Assembly (NCBI GenBank): GCA_937893635.1
Contig: CALBGF010000152.1
Span: 1-34,689 of the forward strand
Source of the DNA: an uncultured Mollicutes bacterium
Lineage (GTDB): Bacteria; Bacillota_I; Bacilli_A; RFN20; CAG-826
Reading direction: 5' to 3'
Length of the DNA stretch: 34,689 nucleotides
How positions within the stretch are numbered: the stretch's first letter is position 1; each line of letters starts with the position of its first letter. The position numbers and the translations under genes are program-made. The notes beneath the pieces were generated by a model. It was not told the DNA's origin and did not search any database. It was given only the letters and a program-made list of their open reading frames with translations. Shown piece by piece: positions 1 through 7,801 of this stretch.

Positions 1-1
1 A

Positions 2-400
2 AACTTTTTAAATTCTATTTATAATGTAATTGGATATTTCTTTGGATTTGATAAAGTAAAGTATCAACCTATTACTTACCTAAATGATTATGTTGAGATT
101 ATTATCCAATCTGGTACACATGGTCATAGCAAAAATTCAAATTACTACGCTAATAGACTAGCAGGTAAAAAGCAATCCAAATTTAAATTTTATCTTACAG
201 CATTATTCCCAAGCCATGAAAAGATGAAATTGATGTATCCGTATTTGAATAAATGCCCAATTTTATATCCGTGGGCTCGAATATGTCGTATTTGCCGTTG
301 CATATTTGTTAAATCGAAAGATGTTAATAAAATTGAAAAAGCTCAAAAAGACATAGAAAGACATAAGAATGTTTATGATGAAATCGGATTAAGGAGTTGA
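2..400 (+). CDS. Nucleotidyltransferase-family protein, C-terminal part (partial)
   Basis: An open frame enters from the left edge and runs 132 codons to a TGA stop at 398-400; the start lies outside the window. The visible part ends in a basic, aromatic segment with the pattern LFPSHEKMKLMYPYL followed by a hydrophobic stretch rich in Cys and Arg. This resembles the C-terminus of the uncharacterised nucleotidyltransferase family PF14907 (NTP_transf_5), whose members often end in a 'FPs.e.m...YP.L...P.L.P' pattern. The catalytic region is not in the window, so the assignment rests on this tail only. The lipoprotein gene begins 4 nt downstream, with a GGAG ribosome site inside the end of this gene, so the two are probably cotranscribed. 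The TGA stop is one of only three in the window. Confidence 0.5.
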   Translation, partial: NFLNSIYNVIGYFFGFDKVKYQPITYLNDYVEIIIQSGTHGHSKNSNYYANRLAGKKQSKFKFYLTALFPSHEKMKLMYPYLNKCPILYPWARICRICRCIFVKSKDVNKIEKAQKDIERHKNVYDEIGLRS

Positions 401-404
401 AATC

Positions 405-827
405 ATGAAAAGAATCAATAAATTGAAACAAAAAATTGCAATAGCGTTATTTTCATTAGGTACTGTTTTTTCTCTTAGTGGATGTGATTTATTACCATCA
501 AATAATGGTTCCTATAATGATTTTTCACTTGTTCAAGGATTTGTAATAAACAAAGAAAATGAAGGTATTAGCGATGTTACAATGATTTTAATGGATATTA
601 ATCAAGATGAAATATCTAGATCCATTACTGATGCTACAGGGTTATTTGAGTTTTCCGACATTGAAATAGGCCAATACGAATTAAAAATGATTCTACCTAC
701 TACACAATATATTGGACCTAATGAAGCAATTTATTTTATGGTCGATGGTTCTGCAAGTACTTGCAAACTTGGAAACATTAAATTAGATAATGCGCCGCAA
801 TATGGTCCATTACATATTAAAAAATAA
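405..827 (+). CDS. Small lipoprotein with a carboxypeptidase-regulatory-like (Ig/prealbumin-type) domain
   Basis: This 140-residue protein begins with a basic N-terminus and hydrophobic core ending in a lipobox (LSGC, about residues 24-27), which predicts lipidation and attachment to the outer face of the membrane. The remainder (about residues 42-105) follows the carboxypeptidase-regulatory / CnaB-like beta-sandwich pattern: VQGFVINKENEGISDVTMIL, then SRSITDATGLFEFSDI and GQYEL. Such domains are usually structural or binding modules on surface proteins, with no catalytic residues. The start has GGAG 8-10 nt upstream and lies 4 nt after the preceding stop, so the two genes look like one operon. 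A hairpin terminator follows directly after the stop. The specific role is unknown. Confidence 0.7.
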   Translation: MKRINKLKQKIAIALFSLGTVFSLSGCDLLPSNNGSYNDFSLVQGFVINKENEGISDVTMILMDINQDEISRSITDATGLFEFSDIEIGQYELKMILPTTQYIGPNEAIYFMVDGSASTCKLGNIKLDNAPQYGPLHIKK

Positions 828-857
828 AAAAACATATCAACACGATATGCTTTTTTT
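828..857. terminator. Bidirectional terminator between convergent genes
   Basis: A six-base stem CATATC/GATATG (833-838 and 844-849) with a 5-nt loop is flanked by an A-run on the left and a T7 run on the right, so it can act as an intrinsic terminator on both strands. The TGA stop of the minus-strand phosphatase gene (837-839) lies inside the stem, which makes the two convergent genes share one compact terminator. Confidence 0.75.
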
Positions 858-1625
858 ATACTCGTTTTTTATCATTTCTAAATTTTCTTTATTATTAGTA
901 AATATTATTCCTTTATTAGAATAATCAAAACCATCTTCTTCAATGTTTTCGTAAACACCACCAGCTTCTTGGACTAGTAATAAACCAGGAGCAATATCCC
1001 AAATTTTATGATAATAAGTTACATAAGCAGTTGCGCTATTTTTAACAAGCAAAGAGAAATCATAACATGCTGCTCCGAAATGTCGAGTTTTTAAAAAATG
1101 TTTTTGTAAGTTACAAACTAATTTAAATTGGTTTTGCATAGGTATTTCAATGTTATCATAATAATCACTTATAATCAGAAAACCTTCATTTGTTTTTCTG
1201 GTTTTATTAATAAAAATTTGTTTACCATTTAAAAAGCAACCTTTATTTTTATAAGCAAAATACATTTCGTTTTTGCAAGGTAAATATATAAAAGAGGCAA
1301 TACAAGTTTTGTTATTAAAATAAGCAATTTGGATACCAAATATATCAATATTATCAGCAAAATTACATGTTCCATCAATTGGATCAATTACAAATGTATC
1401 ATCAATTAATTTGTTTTCAGAATAGTTTTCTTCACTTATAATATTTACATTTTTATATGTGTTTTGTATGTCTTTTATCAAAGAATTTTCTATTAAAATA
1501 TCATTATAAGTTTGCCAATCATGAATAGATTTGTTTTTTAAAATGTGCGGTTTACTAGATTTTATTTCCTCGCCAGTTCTTTTGATAATATTTTCTAATT
1601 CTATTAAATCATCAATGTTAAACAT
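837..1625 (-). CDS. Inositol-monophosphatase-fold phosphatase (SuhB/CysQ-like), third gene of the TIR-NACHT operon
   Basis: This 262-residue protein has the full metal-binding set of the IMPase superfamily: SEEN (64-67), DPIDGT (81-86), the RHFGAACYDF segment (about 181-190) and WDIAPGLLLVQEAGG (209-223) with Asp210. The family removes phosphate from inositol phosphate, fructose bisphosphate or 3'-phosphoadenosine nucleotides using Mg2+; the residues seen do not settle the substrate. Its ATG lies 2 nt after the stop of the TIR-NACHT gene, so translation is probably coupled. Family length is about 250-270 residues, so it is intact. It could be an ordinary housekeeping phosphatase that happens to sit last in the operon, or a partner that processes a nucleotide or sugar-phosphate product of the TIR enzyme. 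The stop is a TGA inside the terminator stem. Confidence 0.85.
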   Translation of the reverse strand: MFNIDDLIELENIIKRTGEEIKSSKPHILKNKSIHDWQTYNDILIENSLIKDIQNTYKNVNIISEENYSENKLIDDTFVIDPIDGTCNFADNIDIFGIQIAYFNNKTCIASFIYLPCKNEMYFAYKNKGCFLNGKQIFINKTRKTNEGFLIISDYYDNIEIPMQNQFKLVCNLQKHFLKTRHFGAACYDFSLLVKNSATAYVTYYHKIWDIAPGLLLVQEAGGVYENIEEDGFDYSNKGIIFTNNKENLEMIKNEYKKSISC

Positions 1626-1627
1626 TG

Positions 1628-4483
1628 TTAATCACCTAACTTTTTATCAATGATTTCTTCAACATAATTAATCCAATTTTCGATATATTCGTTTTCAAAA
1701 TCAAAATCTACTTTTTTATTAATGCCTTGTTTAGCATATAATTTTTTTACAATAAGATTAGCCATGTTTGCTTCCATTGATGCGTCAATATTTTCAAATA
1801 TATCAGCAGCCTTTTTGGCGTGCTCTAGACCTTCTATATAAGATGCGTTATCTTTGCCTAGTAAAATTGCTAAAGCTAAAATCATATTTATTTGTCCATT
1901 ATCGTATTTACCTTTGATTTTATTTGATAGTAAAGCATTTAAATTGTTAATAGCTGAAACTACATCTCCAGACATCGCAAGAAGTAATTGAGTTGTATAT
2001 TTAAATCTAATGTAATAGCGGTCCATTGTTTGCTTATTGGTAATATATATATCTTCACATTCTTTTAGTTTTTCACTAGCATCATCATATTCGCCTTCCC
2101 AAATTAAAGAATCAGCAAAGACACGATAATCCTCCGCTAAAAAGAGAGTGTTCGAAATTTTACGATCGCAATTACCCATTTCTTCAATGTTATTAGATAA
2201 ATACTTAATTGCCTTTTTATAATTTTTATTTGCTTCATGAAAATTAATCATATTCGTATAAATCTTACCTTTAATTAGATGGGAAAGAGACATTTCAAAA
2301 GAAGGATCACTATCACCAGTATATTCATCTTCGATAGCGGTTTTTGCATATTCGATAGCTTCATCAAATGATACTAGTGCCTCGTCAAATTCCACAATCT
2401 TTCTTTGTGATAATCCTTTAACATTTAATACTTCAGCAAGCAAAGCAGGTTGAGATTTGATTTCTTCGTTTTTAGTAATTAATGCTTTAGCTTTAGAGAT
2501 TGCGCGTTCAAAGTTTTCAACAATGTAATAATAGAAAACTTTACCAATTTCGCCTTCTAAATTCCATTCTCCTTCAGTTTTCAAAGCAACACTTAAACCA
2601 ATTTCTTTTAGATTAAAGAATAATCCAGAGTTATATAAAATTCGGCGATAATTCGAGAAAATAGTTTTAAATACTTCGCCTTTAAATATATTTAAACATC
2701 TTTCATTATCATTAGGGTCATGTAACCAAGTTATTTCATCAATATAACTTTCTAATCCTGAATCAAAGAAGAGATATTTTATTTTAGCCATTTGAAAATC
2801 AAAATCATTGAGTAAGTCAAATAATTCATCTTTTTTATTTAATTCAATTAACACTTTGCCAAATGATTCTAATACACCTTTATCTGATAAATATTCATGA
2901 CTATCATATTTCTTTTTATAGTAATTATAGAGCGTTTTATAGCCGCGTATTTTTTCAATGTAATAAATATGAGAAACATCACTTTCATCAGTTAGCCAAT
3001 CAATAAGTGATTTATGTAGTGGCTCAATACATTTGTTTTTAATAGGAAATAATCCACTTAATTTAATTAGTATTTCTCTTAAACGATATTTATCATATCC
3101 TAAAACTTCACATAGAAAATCTTCATCAACAGATTTAGGCGTAATACACATAAACTCTAATAATGGTTTTACTTCTTTGTATAAATCGGAGTTTCCTTGT
3201 GAAGAACCAAAAATTCGGTCAAAACAATCTCTAAAGAAACCATATATACCAACTGGGAAGAAGTTAATATCATTTAGGCTAATTTTGTCACTTTTAATTT
3301 GTTTGCATATCTCGGAAGCATATAAGAATGAACCTTCAGATTTAGATAATAAACGCGAAACAGTTTCTTCATTTATATCAGGAAATTGCTTGTGATAATA
3401 TTCTCTTAAATCATCTTCAGAAGTAACTTCTAAAGCATCTGATACTTGTGATACAGGTAGTAAGTAACGACGTATTTCCGCTTCATTACGGCTAGTAATA
3501 ACAAATTTTAACCAACTTGGAATTTCATTATTACGATATGCACGTTGTAAAATATCACAAATTTCATTTTCTCCGCGCCATGAGCATTCATCAAGTGCAT
3601 CAAGAATAATTACAACTGGCTTTGATAAATGAATATCATAAAGTTGTTCTAAAATAAGATATTCAAGAATTCTACTGGCATTTTTTTCAAAGATTGTATC
3701 TAAATCTGGCAAATTAATAAGTTTAGTCTTATATTCAGGAATAAAATTACTTAAATGATAAGCAATAGAAGTAAAAATTATTTTGGAATTAGTGCGATCA
3801 GAATTATTGAATTTGCAAAAGTGAATAGCCCCAATTGCGTCAGGATAATTCCAACATAACATGCTCGAAAAAGCCGTTTTGCCAAATCCAGGGCGAGCGT
3901 AAAACCATAAAATATTTTTATCGGAAGCTAAGAAGTTTTCAAAAACTTCAAAAGCTTTTTTTCTTCCACAAAAGTGAGAATAAAATCTAAATAAATCTTC
4001 GCGAGAAGATACAGGCTTTAAACAATTTTTTAAACGTATTTCATCATTAGAAAATCCTAATTTGTTTTTATTTTGAATAATATTTAATAATTCAATTAAA
4101 AATTGTTGATACTTAGATTCAATTAATTGGCCATCAGGATTAATGCATTCTTCTAAATTTAATCTTTGATATTTATTGATACTAAGAGGTGTTAACGATT
4201 CATCTAATTTGATTGGTATTATTGTCGCGCCAATTTCTCCAGCTCGACATAGTTCGTTTAAACAATATCCTTCTTGTGAAGTAGATTTTTTAGAAATAAA
4301 AAACAAGAAAAATTTTGAGTCTTTAATGTGATTATCGATTGTTTTTTCCCAATCACCTTGTTTTAAATAATCAACATCAACGAAAACTTCATAATTACAT
4401 TTTCTTATATCTTCGGCCACTCTTCTTATAATATCATCATAAGTGTTATGTCCGTAACTAATAAAAACATTATCTTTGTTCAT
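1628..4483 (-). CDS. TIR-NACHT-TPR STAND ATPase, candidate anti-phage sensor/effector
   Basis: This 951-residue protein has three parts. Residues 4-115 form a TIR domain: it opens NVFISYGHN, has a central KFFLFFISKKS strand, and carries YCLNEL in which Glu77 occupies the C-x-x-E position of catalytic NAD-cleaving TIRs. Residues about 170-470 form a NACHT-type STAND NTPase: Walker A ARPGFGKT (196-203), Walker B VVIILDALDEC (290-300), and sensor-like VITSRNE (328-334). Residues about 600-900 are helical repeats resembling TPRs, for example GLSQRKIVEFDEALVSFDEA. In known bacterial STAND immunity proteins the C-terminal repeats sense a phage component, the NTPase oligomerises and the TIR domain then depletes NAD+; applying this here is inference. 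The start was set at ATG 4481-4483, preceded by AAAGGAGA. It sits between a metallo-hydrolase gene (1 nt away) and an IMPase-fold gene (2 nt away). No transmembrane segment is visible. Confidence 0.88.
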   Translation of the reverse strand: MNKDNVFISYGHNTYDDIIRRVAEDIRKCNYEVFVDVDYLKQGDWEKTIDNHIKDSKFFLFFISKKSTSQEGYCLNELCRAGEIGATIIPIKLDESLTPLSINKYQRLNLEECINPDGQLIESKYQQFLIELLNIIQNKNKLGFSNDEIRLKNCLKPVSSREDLFRFYSHFCGRKKAFEVFENFLASDKNILWFYARPGFGKTAFSSMLCWNYPDAIGAIHFCKFNNSDRTNSKIIFTSIAYHLSNFIPEYKTKLINLPDLDTIFEKNASRILEYLILEQLYDIHLSKPVVIILDALDECSWRGENEICDILQRAYRNNEIPSWLKFVITSRNEAEIRRYLLPVSQVSDALEVTSEDDLREYYHKQFPDINEETVSRLLSKSEGSFLYASEICKQIKSDKISLNDINFFPVGIYGFFRDCFDRIFGSSQGNSDLYKEVKPLLEFMCITPKSVDEDFLCEVLGYDKYRLREILIKLSGLFPIKNKCIEPLHKSLIDWLTDESDVSHIYYIEKIRGYKTLYNYYKKKYDSHEYLSDKGVLESFGKVLIELNKKDELFDLLNDFDFQMAKIKYLFFDSGLESYIDEITWLHDPNDNERCLNIFKGEVFKTIFSNYRRILYNSGLFFNLKEIGLSVALKTEGEWNLEGEIGKVFYYYIVENFERAISKAKALITKNEEIKSQPALLAEVLNVKGLSQRKIVEFDEALVSFDEAIEYAKTAIEDEYTGDSDPSFEMSLSHLIKGKIYTNMINFHEANKNYKKAIKYLSNNIEEMGNCDRKISNTLFLAEDYRVFADSLIWEGEYDDASEKLKECEDIYITNKQTMDRYYIRFKYTTQLLLAMSGDVVSAINNLNALLSNKIKGKYDNGQINMILALAILLGKDNASYIEGLEHAKKAADIFENIDASMEANMANLIVKKLYAKQGINKKVDFDFENEYIENWINYVEEIIDKKLGD

Positions 4484-4484
4484 A

Positions 4485-5165
4485 TTATTTCTCCTTTGCA
4501 ATGCTAAAACCATTTTTTATACAAGCATCAATTGTTTCTTGAGAAGAAAAATGCATGCATATTACTTTTTTTCTTAATTCAAAATCAAAAGAAGAACACA
4601 AATCAGTTAACGTGGTATGAATCATAGCGTTAGGATTTATTGTTACCTCGTGATAAATATAATCGATTTTGTTTGATTTTAATTCTTTTATAGCACGTTT
4701 ATTAATAATAGAAGTATCGCCACTATAAAAGAAGTTATATTTTCCATAAACAAAATATCCATAGCTTCCATAAATGTGTTTTTGGACAACTGGTTCAAAT
4801 ATAAAATCACCTATTTTATTATTTATTGGCGATTCGATTTCAAAAGGAAAAGTTAAACCAGTTAATATTAATAGCTTTTTTAATCTTGATCCTTTTGGAT
4901 AATAAACATGAGTTTCAATGTTTGTAAAATAATGCATATAGTACATCATTGGTTCCAAAGAGCCAATATGATCGCTATGAAGATGAGTAATTAAAACATA
5001 TACTTTTTCGATGTTTTTAAGCAAATTTTTTTCTAAAATATGATCGAATATTTTTTCACCACAATCGATTAAATATAAAGAATTTTTCTCTATAAAATAA
5101 GCACAATTATTATTGGAGTTAAAATTAAATGCCGCTCCATTTCCTAAAAACGATAAAGTTCCCAT
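4485..5165 (-). CDS. Metallo-beta-lactamase-fold hydrolase (RNase Z-like), first gene of the TIR-NACHT operon
   Basis: This 226-residue cytoplasmic protein opens with FLGNGAAFNFNSNNN, like the glycine-rich start of the RNase Z/phosphodiesterase branch of the MBL fold. It has the metal motif THLHSDH (60-66), a third ligand candidate His130, SGDT with Asp150 (149-151), and a terminal CMHFSS histidine (His205). All expected ligands for a two-metal centre are present. It lacks the long flexible arm of housekeeping RNase Z and is shorter than typical RNase Z (about 300 residues), so a nuclease or cyclic-nucleotide/phosphodiester hydrolase role is possible but unproven. It has its own promoter and an AAAGGAG ribosome site, and its end contains the ribosome site of the TIR-NACHT gene. 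It could act on a signal molecule or nucleic acid in the same pathway. Confidence 0.8.
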   Translation of the reverse strand: MGTLSFLGNGAAFNFNSNNNCAYFIEKNSLYLIDCGEKIFDHILEKNLLKNIEKVYVLITHLHSDHIGSLEPMMYYMHYFTNIETHVYYPKGSRLKKLLILTGLTFPFEIESPINNKIGDFIFEPVVQKHIYGSYGYFVYGKYNFFYSGDTSIINKRAIKELKSNKIDYIYHEVTINPNAMIHTTLTDLCSSFDFELRKKVICMHFSSQETIDACIKNGFSIAKEK

Positions 5166-5201
5166 AAAATCTCCTTTTTCTTCACTAATTCATATAAGAT
5201 A

Positions 5202-5229
5202 ATTATACCACAAAAGGAATCATGAACAA
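5202..5229 (-). promoter_or_regulatory. Promoter of the MBL-TIR-NACHT-IMPase operon
   Basis: On the minus strand there is a consensus TATAAT (5207-5202) preceded by TGG, an extended -10 element. A weak TTGTTC -35 (5229-5224) lies 16 nt upstream. It is about 37 nt from the MBL start and is the only good promoter seen for the three genes. Confidence 0.65.
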
Positions 5230-5290
5230 TGATAAAATATTTTAGCTAACTCTATATCTGTTATATAAAATTTAAGTGCTAATACTTTTA

Positions 5291-5296
5291 TATAAT
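5291..5296 (+). promoter_or_regulatory. Possible -10 box of the amidohydrolase gene
   Basis: TATAAT occurs 43 nt before the chosen ATG. No convincing -35 hexamer was found at the right distance, so the call rests on the perfect -10 and the absence of another candidate. Confidence 0.4.
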
Positions 5297-5339
5297 ATGA
5301 TTTTATGGCATAATAATATTGCTTATTGGAGGGGCGTTT

Positions 5340-6620
5340 ATGCGTATAAAATTTAAAAATGCACGTATTTTAACAATGGATAATGATTTTGAAGTATTAG
5401 AGGGCGTGCTTATTACTAACGAGAACAAAATTGAATATATCGGAAAAGAAGACAAAGATGGTACTTTTGACCGCATTATTGATTGTAATGGTAATTTATT
5501 AATGCCGGGATTTAAAGATGCTCATACACATTCTGCAATGACTTTTGTAAGAAGTTATGCCGATGATTTACCATTACATGATTGGTTATTTGATAAAATT
5601 TTTCCTATGGAAGCTAAATTAACTAGTGATGATATTTATAATTTATCAAAACTTGCTATTGCTGAATACTTGACAAGTGGAATTACCGCTAATTTTGATA
5701 TGTATATGGAGCCTAAAGCGTTTTGTAAAGCCTCAATAGAACTAGGATTCAGAACAGTAGTACTAGGATGTGTAAATAATTTTACAGAATCAGTACAAAT
5801 AATGCGTGAAAATTACAAATTACTTAACAATATATCGCCATTAATTACTTATAAATTAGGATTTCATGCAGAATATACCACTGATGAAGCAATATTAGTT
5901 GAATTAGCAAAACTTGCTAATGAATTAAAAGAAGATGTTTACACACATTCTTCCGAAACATTAGATGAAGTTAATGGTTGCAAAGAACGTCATAATGGTT
6001 TAACACCAACACAATATTTTGAGAAACTTGGATTATATAATTATGGTGGTGGTGCTTATCATTGTGTTGAAATGAGCGATGAGGATTTAGAAATATTTAA
6101 ACGCCGTAATTTATATGTCGTTACTTGTCCAGGATCTAATACTAAATTAGCAAGTGGAATAGCAGATATCCAAAGGATGATGGATATGGGTATTAAAATT
6201 GCTATTGGAACTGATGGCCCAGCATCAAATAATGCACTTGACATGTTTAGGGAAATGTTTTTGGTAACCGGACTTCAAAAACTTAAATGTCATGATGCAA
6301 GCAGTTGTGATGCTAATGAAGTATTATATATGGCAACAGTTAATGGTGCTCATGCAATGGGCTTACATAACGCTGATGTTTTAAAAGAAGGGAAATTAGC
6401 GGATATCATTATGATTGATTTACATCAACCTAATATGCAACCTATTAATAATATAACCAAAAACATTGTTTATTCTGGTTCAAAACAAAATGTAAAAATG
6501 ACAATGATAAATGGTAAAATTCTTTATGAAGATGGAAAATTTAATTTTGATGAAGATATAGAAAAAATATATCGAAAATGTCAAGAAATTACTGATAGAA
6601 TTAAAAAAGAAGCAAAATAA
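5340..6620 (+). CDS. mtaD: Amidohydrolase, 5'-methylthioadenosine/S-adenosylhomocysteine deaminase-like
   Basis: This 426-residue protein shows the metal and substrate motifs of the MTA/SAH/adenosine deaminase branch (also SsnA/TrzN-like) of the amidohydrolase superfamily. They are PGFKDAHTHSAMTFVRSYAD with HxH, DDLPLHDWL, LGFHAEYT, DVYTHSSET, GGGAYHCVEMS and GTDGPASNNALDM. The enzyme is expected to deaminate the adenine ring of MTA, SAH or a related nucleoside, feeding purine and methionine salvage; a guanine-deaminase-like alternative is less likely given the DDLPL motif. Length is normal (about 430). The start is ATG 5340, placed 6 nt after a strong GGAGGGG; a TTG start at 5319 would put this ribosome site inside the gene. 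It is monocistronic, followed by a bidirectional terminator. Confidence 0.82.
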   Translation: MRIKFKNARILTMDNDFEVLEGVLITNENKIEYIGKEDKDGTFDRIIDCNGNLLMPGFKDAHTHSAMTFVRSYADDLPLHDWLFDKIFPMEAKLTSDDIYNLSKLAIAEYLTSGITANFDMYMEPKAFCKASIELGFRTVVLGCVNNFTESVQIMRENYKLLNNISPLITYKLGFHAEYTTDEAILVELAKLANELKEDVYTHSSETLDEVNGCKERHNGLTPTQYFEKLGLYNYGGGAYHCVEMSDEDLEIFKRRNLYVVTCPGSNTKLASGIADIQRMMDMGIKIAIGTDGPASNNALDMFREMFLVTGLQKLKCHDASSCDANEVLYMATVNGAHAMGLHNADVLKEGKLADIIMIDLHQPNMQPINNITKNIVYSGSKQNVKMTMINGKILYEDGKFNFDEDIEKIYRKCQEITDRIKKEAK

Positions 6621-6625
6621 AAGGA

Positions 6626-6669
6626 AAAGCCAAGAAGATTATTATGATATGATAATTCCTCTTGGCTTT
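6626..6669. terminator. Long bidirectional terminator between convergent genes
   Basis: A perfect 10-bp stem AAAGCCAAGA (6626-6635) / TCTTGGCTTT (6660-6669) encloses a second A/T stem (ATTATTAT/ATGATAAT with one G-T pair). It lies just after the amidohydrolase stop and just before the stop of the minus-strand lipoprotein gene, and both sides are A/T tracts, so it can serve both strands. Confidence 0.8.
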
Positions 6670-6675
6670 ATTTTA

Positions 6676-7746
6676 TTAATATTTGTTAAGAAATTCAGTT
6701 AATGCTTTTATATGTGCTTCTTTTACAAAATTTCTTACTGCGATATAAATGGTTTCATTTAAATTTTCATCGCTAACATTTGGAGCATCAAATTCAAATG
6801 TTTTACCAATTAAATCAGCAAGGAAACTATTTGTAATAGTTACTTTATATTTTTTTGTCCCTTCAATTAATTTTGATTCATATGAATCGTTAACGTAAAC
6901 ATCACTGTCATTTAAAATGCCATCTTTGAAATATTGAAATGTTGGGACAACACCAGTTTCGTACCCGTATTCTTCTGAACCTTTTTTAGATAACTGGTAT
7001 TTATCTTTAAAGTTTTGCCATTGCTCAGAATCAAATTCTCCGTTTTCATCATAACGAATTCCTTTTTTATCACATTCAATCATATATATTCTTTTATCTT
7101 TATGTGTTGCTAGATATTCATTAAAGAAATCATCAAATAAGGAATTACAATCTCCACAACTACTACGAGTAAATAATACAATCATAGTTTCTTTCATATT
7201 CTTTTTAACATCTAAATCAAACGGTTCTATAAATAATGCATTAGGAAAACTAACGTATTTATTCATCATGTCGTTAAAACTATCATCATTAGTAAATTGC
7301 TCACGTGTGCTAGAGTTATAGGCGGATATATAAAGTTTTTTACCACCCTTATAAAATCCAATCGCTGGAGCAGCGCCTTTAGCGAGTTTAATAGGGTCAG
7401 TATCAGAAAGTGTGGTAGTGTAATTTATTTTATAAATGGTTACACCATAATTTTTAATATAACTTTGTAATTTTGTTTCAAAACTTCTACATGTAGAACA
7501 ACCTTGAACATATGCATAAACTATGAAATCATATTCATTTTCTCTTAAAGTATCTAATTGTTCTTGTGAGGTTAATTCAACAAGACTATTAGTTGTTAAA
7601 TCACCAGTTATAAAATTTACTTTATTGTTAGAATCGTTATTAGATCCACTTGTGGAACTACTAGTTGAACCACTACTAGAATTATCACAAGCACTAACTG
7701 TAATAAGCAAAGGTATGAATAATAAAAATTTTTTTAATCGTTTCAT
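6676..7746 (-). CDS. Lipoprotein with two thioredoxin-like CxxC domains
   Basis: This 356-residue protein has a signal peptide with lipobox VSAC (Cys20), followed by a Ser/Gly/Asn-rich linker to about residue 42. Two thioredoxin-like units follow. The first (about 55-165) has YVQGCSTC (CxxC at 83-86) after a hydrophobic strand, and then KGAAPAIGFYKGG, the cis-proline equivalent. The second (about 175-355) has LFTRSSCGDC (CxxC at 197-200) and later GVVPTFQYFKDG. Both domains keep the redox cysteines and the cis-Pro loop, so a role in thiol-disulfide exchange outside the membrane is likely, but substrate and direction (oxidase or reductase) are not visible. It has its own promoter, so it is not only read through from the antiporter genes upstream. 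Confidence 0.78.
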   Translation of the reverse strand: MKRLKKFLLFIPLLITVSACDNSSSGSTSSSTSGSNNDSNNKVNFITGDLTTNSLVELTSQEQLDTLRENEYDFIVYAYVQGCSTCRSFETKLQSYIKNYGVTIYKINYTTTLSDTDPIKLAKGAAPAIGFYKGGKKLYISAYNSSTREQFTNDDSFNDMMNKYVSFPNALFIEPFDLDVKKNMKETMIVLFTRSSCGDCNSLFDDFFNEYLATHKDKRIYMIECDKKGIRYDENGEFDSEQWQNFKDKYQLSKKGSEEYGYETGVVPTFQYFKDGILNDSDVYVNDSYESKLIEGTKKYKVTITNSFLADLIGKTFEFDAPNVSDENLNETIYIAVRNFVKEAHIKALTEFLNKY

Positions 7747-7764
7747 AAATATTCACCTCGCTTA

Positions 7765-7793
7765 ATTATAAAATGCTTATTATTATTTTTCAA
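7765..7793 (-). promoter_or_regulatory. Promoter of the thioredoxin-like lipoprotein gene
   Basis: On the minus strand TTGAAA (7793-7788) and TATAAT (7770-7765) are separated by exactly 17 nt, and a GAGGTGA ribosome site follows before the ATG. A small A/T hairpin overlaps the -35 side. Confidence 0.65.
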
Positions 7794-7801
7794 ATAATAA
7801 T

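Noticed and set aside
3033..3395. 120-codon open frame on the plus strand
   Set aside because: It lies wholly inside the TIR-NACHT gene on the other strand, has no ribosome site and no recognisable domain.
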